DNA of 64,000 nt, from assembly GCA_002372935.1 (NCBI GenBank), contig DFJF01000005.1:108368-172367 (forward strand), in the 5' to 3' direction. Position numbers and translations under genes: made by a program. Source of the DNA: Clostridiales bacterium UBA3678. Its GTDB lineage: Bacteria; Bacillota; Clostridia; TANB77; CAG-508. The first letter of the stretch is position 1. Each line of letters begins with the position of its first letter. Of this stretch, positions 63,301 to 64,000 are shown in pieces. The notes under the pieces are model-generated. The model did no database searches and was not told the DNA's origin. It worked only from the letters and a program-made list of their open reading frames with translations.

Positions 63301-63930
63301 ATAATGGGCATCATTTGTTGCTACAAGTGGAATATCCAATTTTCTAGCAAGTTGCACTAATCTTTGATTTGCAAGTACTTGTTCTTTCAAGCCATTATTT
63401 TGAATTTCTATATAATAATCATCACCAAATACTTTTTTATGCCAATTTGCAATCTCTTCTGCTTCATCTTCTTTTCCATTCAATAAAGCCTGATTAACAG
63501 CGCCTGCAAGACATGCACTTAAACAAACTAGCCCCTCACTATATTTTTCAAGTATTTCATAATCAATTCTCGGTTTATAATAATACCCTTCAGTAAAACC
63601 AAGTGAAACAAGTTTACTCAAATTTTTATATCCTTGTATATTTTTTGCAAGTAGTATTAAATGATTATATCTATTATCAATACCAGGTTCTTTATCAAAC
63701 CTATTCCTACCACGAGGCGCAACATATACTTCACATCCAATAATTGGCTTAATACCCTCATTTTTGCATGCTTTGTAAAAATCAATTGCTCCATACATTA
63801 CACCATGATCAGTAATTGCAATAGAATCCATTCCTAGCTCTTTTGCCCTTTTAGGTATATCTTTTATTCTATTTGCACCATCTAATAAACTAAATTCACT
63901 ATGAATATGTAAATGTACAAATTTGCCCAT
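60319..63930 (-). CDS. dnaE: DNA polymerase III alpha subunit (DnaE type)
   Basis: Replicative polymerase subunit; in Firmicutes DnaE extends primers beside PolC. Domains in order are PHP (residues 1-270, FVHLHIHSEFSLLDG), palm and fingers (GPGRGSGAGSILAYA, the catalytic MPDFDVDFSD, and later GLLKMDFLGLRTLSVI), HhH (about 850-930), and OB fold (VTFAGIISKVKKKFTKNNKIMAFVTIEDL, in part). ATG 63930 follows AAAGGAG; an upstream ATG at 63951 overlaps it. At 1203 aa it is full length. Repeat cluster I abuts its ribosome site. Confidence 0.97.
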   Translation of the reverse strand: MGKFVHLHIHSEFSLLDGANRIKDIPKRAKELGMDSIAITDHGVMYGAIDFYKACKNEGIKPIIGCEVYVAPRGRNRFDKEPGIDNRYNHLILLAKNIQGYKNLSKLVSLGFTEGYYYKPRIDYEILEKYSEGLVCLSACLAGAVNQALLNGKEDEAEEIANWHKKVFGDDYYIEIQNNGLKEQVLANQRLVQLARKLDIPLVATNDAHYLKKEDAYNHEVLLCIQTGKRMTDEDRMRFDTDELYIKSPEEMIDYFKAFPDAIENTVKIAEGCNIEFEFGHTILPNYDVPKEYPTHYDFLKKLCDDGIKERYGENPTQDILDRAEYEIGIIKKMGYVDYYLIVWDFIHYAKSHGIPVGPGRGSGAGSILAYAIGITDIDPMKYNLLFERFLNPERISMPDFDVDFSDEQRQEVIDYVSRKYGHDHVSQIITFGTLAAKNAIRNVGRALDVSLQETDKIAKMIPNEIHITIKKALEENVELRNLYETDEKIKKLLDVSMALEGMPKNTSTHACGVVITKDPVDTYVPLYERDGQISTQYIMTTLEELGLLKMDFLGLRTLSVIKNTIEEVKKTRGIDVEFDQKMDDPEVYKLWQEGRTCGIFQFESQGMTNFMQELKPDCLEDLIAGVSLYRPGPMDQIPRYIKGKLTGKNEYTHPSLEPILKVTYGCMVYQEQVMQIVRDLAGYSLGRADLVRRAMGKKKLDVMAKEREIFIHGQVDENGNIVVPGCVRNGIDEVSANKIFDEMAEFAKYAFNKSHAACYAVVAYRTAYLKRYYTPEFMAAMLNSYLGNLDRIPIYVDECNDLGIKILKPDINKSFLRFTVDRTDFKNSDKKSNVGNIRFGLGSIKNVGIAPVEAIIKEREENGEYKSFTDFCERISDEAVNKKCIESLIKAGVFDEFEQTRATLLASFESIIDSIQSSKKKGLDGQFSMFDLATLSGESAQNVDTQDSEKKDIEDLKYSFNIKEEYSERELLSLEKEMLGIYISGHPLEKLKDQIEKQTNINTKDLSEIDSQMENIEDQDLEDPESMANIANQIQNSKKQRFKDGQEVTFAGIISKVKKKFTKNNKIMAFVTIEDLYGTAEILVFENTYLKSQESLIEENIVMVKGRLSIRDGERTTIIANEITNFSENKQKVLLLNITEVDEKTKVKLRGAINFFKGEMNNIPVQIIDGEKRLPCGAIYCTDEILQVFIWILGKEKVSIKE

Positions 63931-63953
63931 ATCTTCTCCTTTCATTTTCAAAA

Positions 63954-64000
63954 GGGGACGGTTCTTTTTAAAAAGGGGACGGTTCTTTTTTGAAAGAGAA
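63954..64000 (+). repeat. GGGACGGTTC repeat cluster I, continues past window
   Basis: Two direct copies at ~21-bp spacing, then the TTTTTTGAAAGAGAA linker seen in clusters A and F, which suggests an inverted copy just beyond the edge. It lies upstream of dnaE. Confidence 0.93.

Overview
The window looks like chromosome from a very AT-rich, endospore-forming member of the Firmicutes, most likely an uncultured gut Clostridia lineage. The organism call is inference, since no rRNA gene is present. It rests on low GC, AGGAGG-type ribosome sites with frequent TTG and GTG starts, and sporulation genes (sigG, a spoVB-like flippase, sleB). It also rests on the ftsA-ftsZ, DUF881, small-basic-protein division block and on a Firmicutes-style PolA without proofreading residues. 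Almost everything is core housekeeping. No tRNA, rRNA, prophage or CRISPR array was seen.

Layout. 1-4.1 kb: partial LCP cell-wall ligase, a divergent gene of unknown function, an orphan with a weak ADP-ribosyltransferase-like N-terminus, a candidate ncRNA and a DUF4116 repeat protein. 4.1-25.4 kb: lytic transglycosylase, polA, mscS, mntP, murD, sigG, glmS, murA, a radical SAM protein, a class A PBP, a KAP-type NTPase, comF, recD2 and a REP-associated tyrosine transposase (RAYT). Eight clusters of a ~21-bp repeat (core GGGACGGTTCTTTTT, or the reverse AAAAAGAACCGTCCC) sit between genes here, and a ninth lies at the right edge. 25.4-32.8 kb: a division operon read right to left (ftsQ, two DUF881 genes, small basic protein, ftsA, ftsZ), preceded by mgtE. 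33-38 kb: gtrA, apt, rpsU, hup, spoVB-like, then rplM-rpsI on the + strand. 38-50.6 kb: an uncharacterised GGDEF operon, sleB, holA, ruvC, a glycogen debranching enzyme, yvcK, murB, a prepilin-like gene and dprA. 50.7-54 kb: murC and a class B PBP on the + strand. 54-64 kb: two small genes, an HtrA protease, a U32 peptidase, MTA/SAH nucleosidase and dnaE.

The genes converge on peptidoglycan synthesis (glmS, murA, murB, murC, murD, PBPs, LCP), division (ftsQ, ftsA, ftsZ), replication and repair (polA, dnaE, holA, recD2, ruvC, dprA) and sporulation. Two control regions, the LCP/unknown divergent region and the ftsA promoter, carry 11-bp-phased TGTWAH half-sites. These match the known WalR consensus and suggest one cell-envelope regulon.

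The most notable items are the RAYT and its dense repeat family (one copy supplies the end of a protein), the WalR-like operators, and a sleB leader that would hide its ribosome site in read-through RNA. Others are a structured leader with a small ORF before mgtE, and apparent one-base frameshifts in polA, yvcK and possibly dprA. All three are extra G/C bases, so assembly error must be excluded first.
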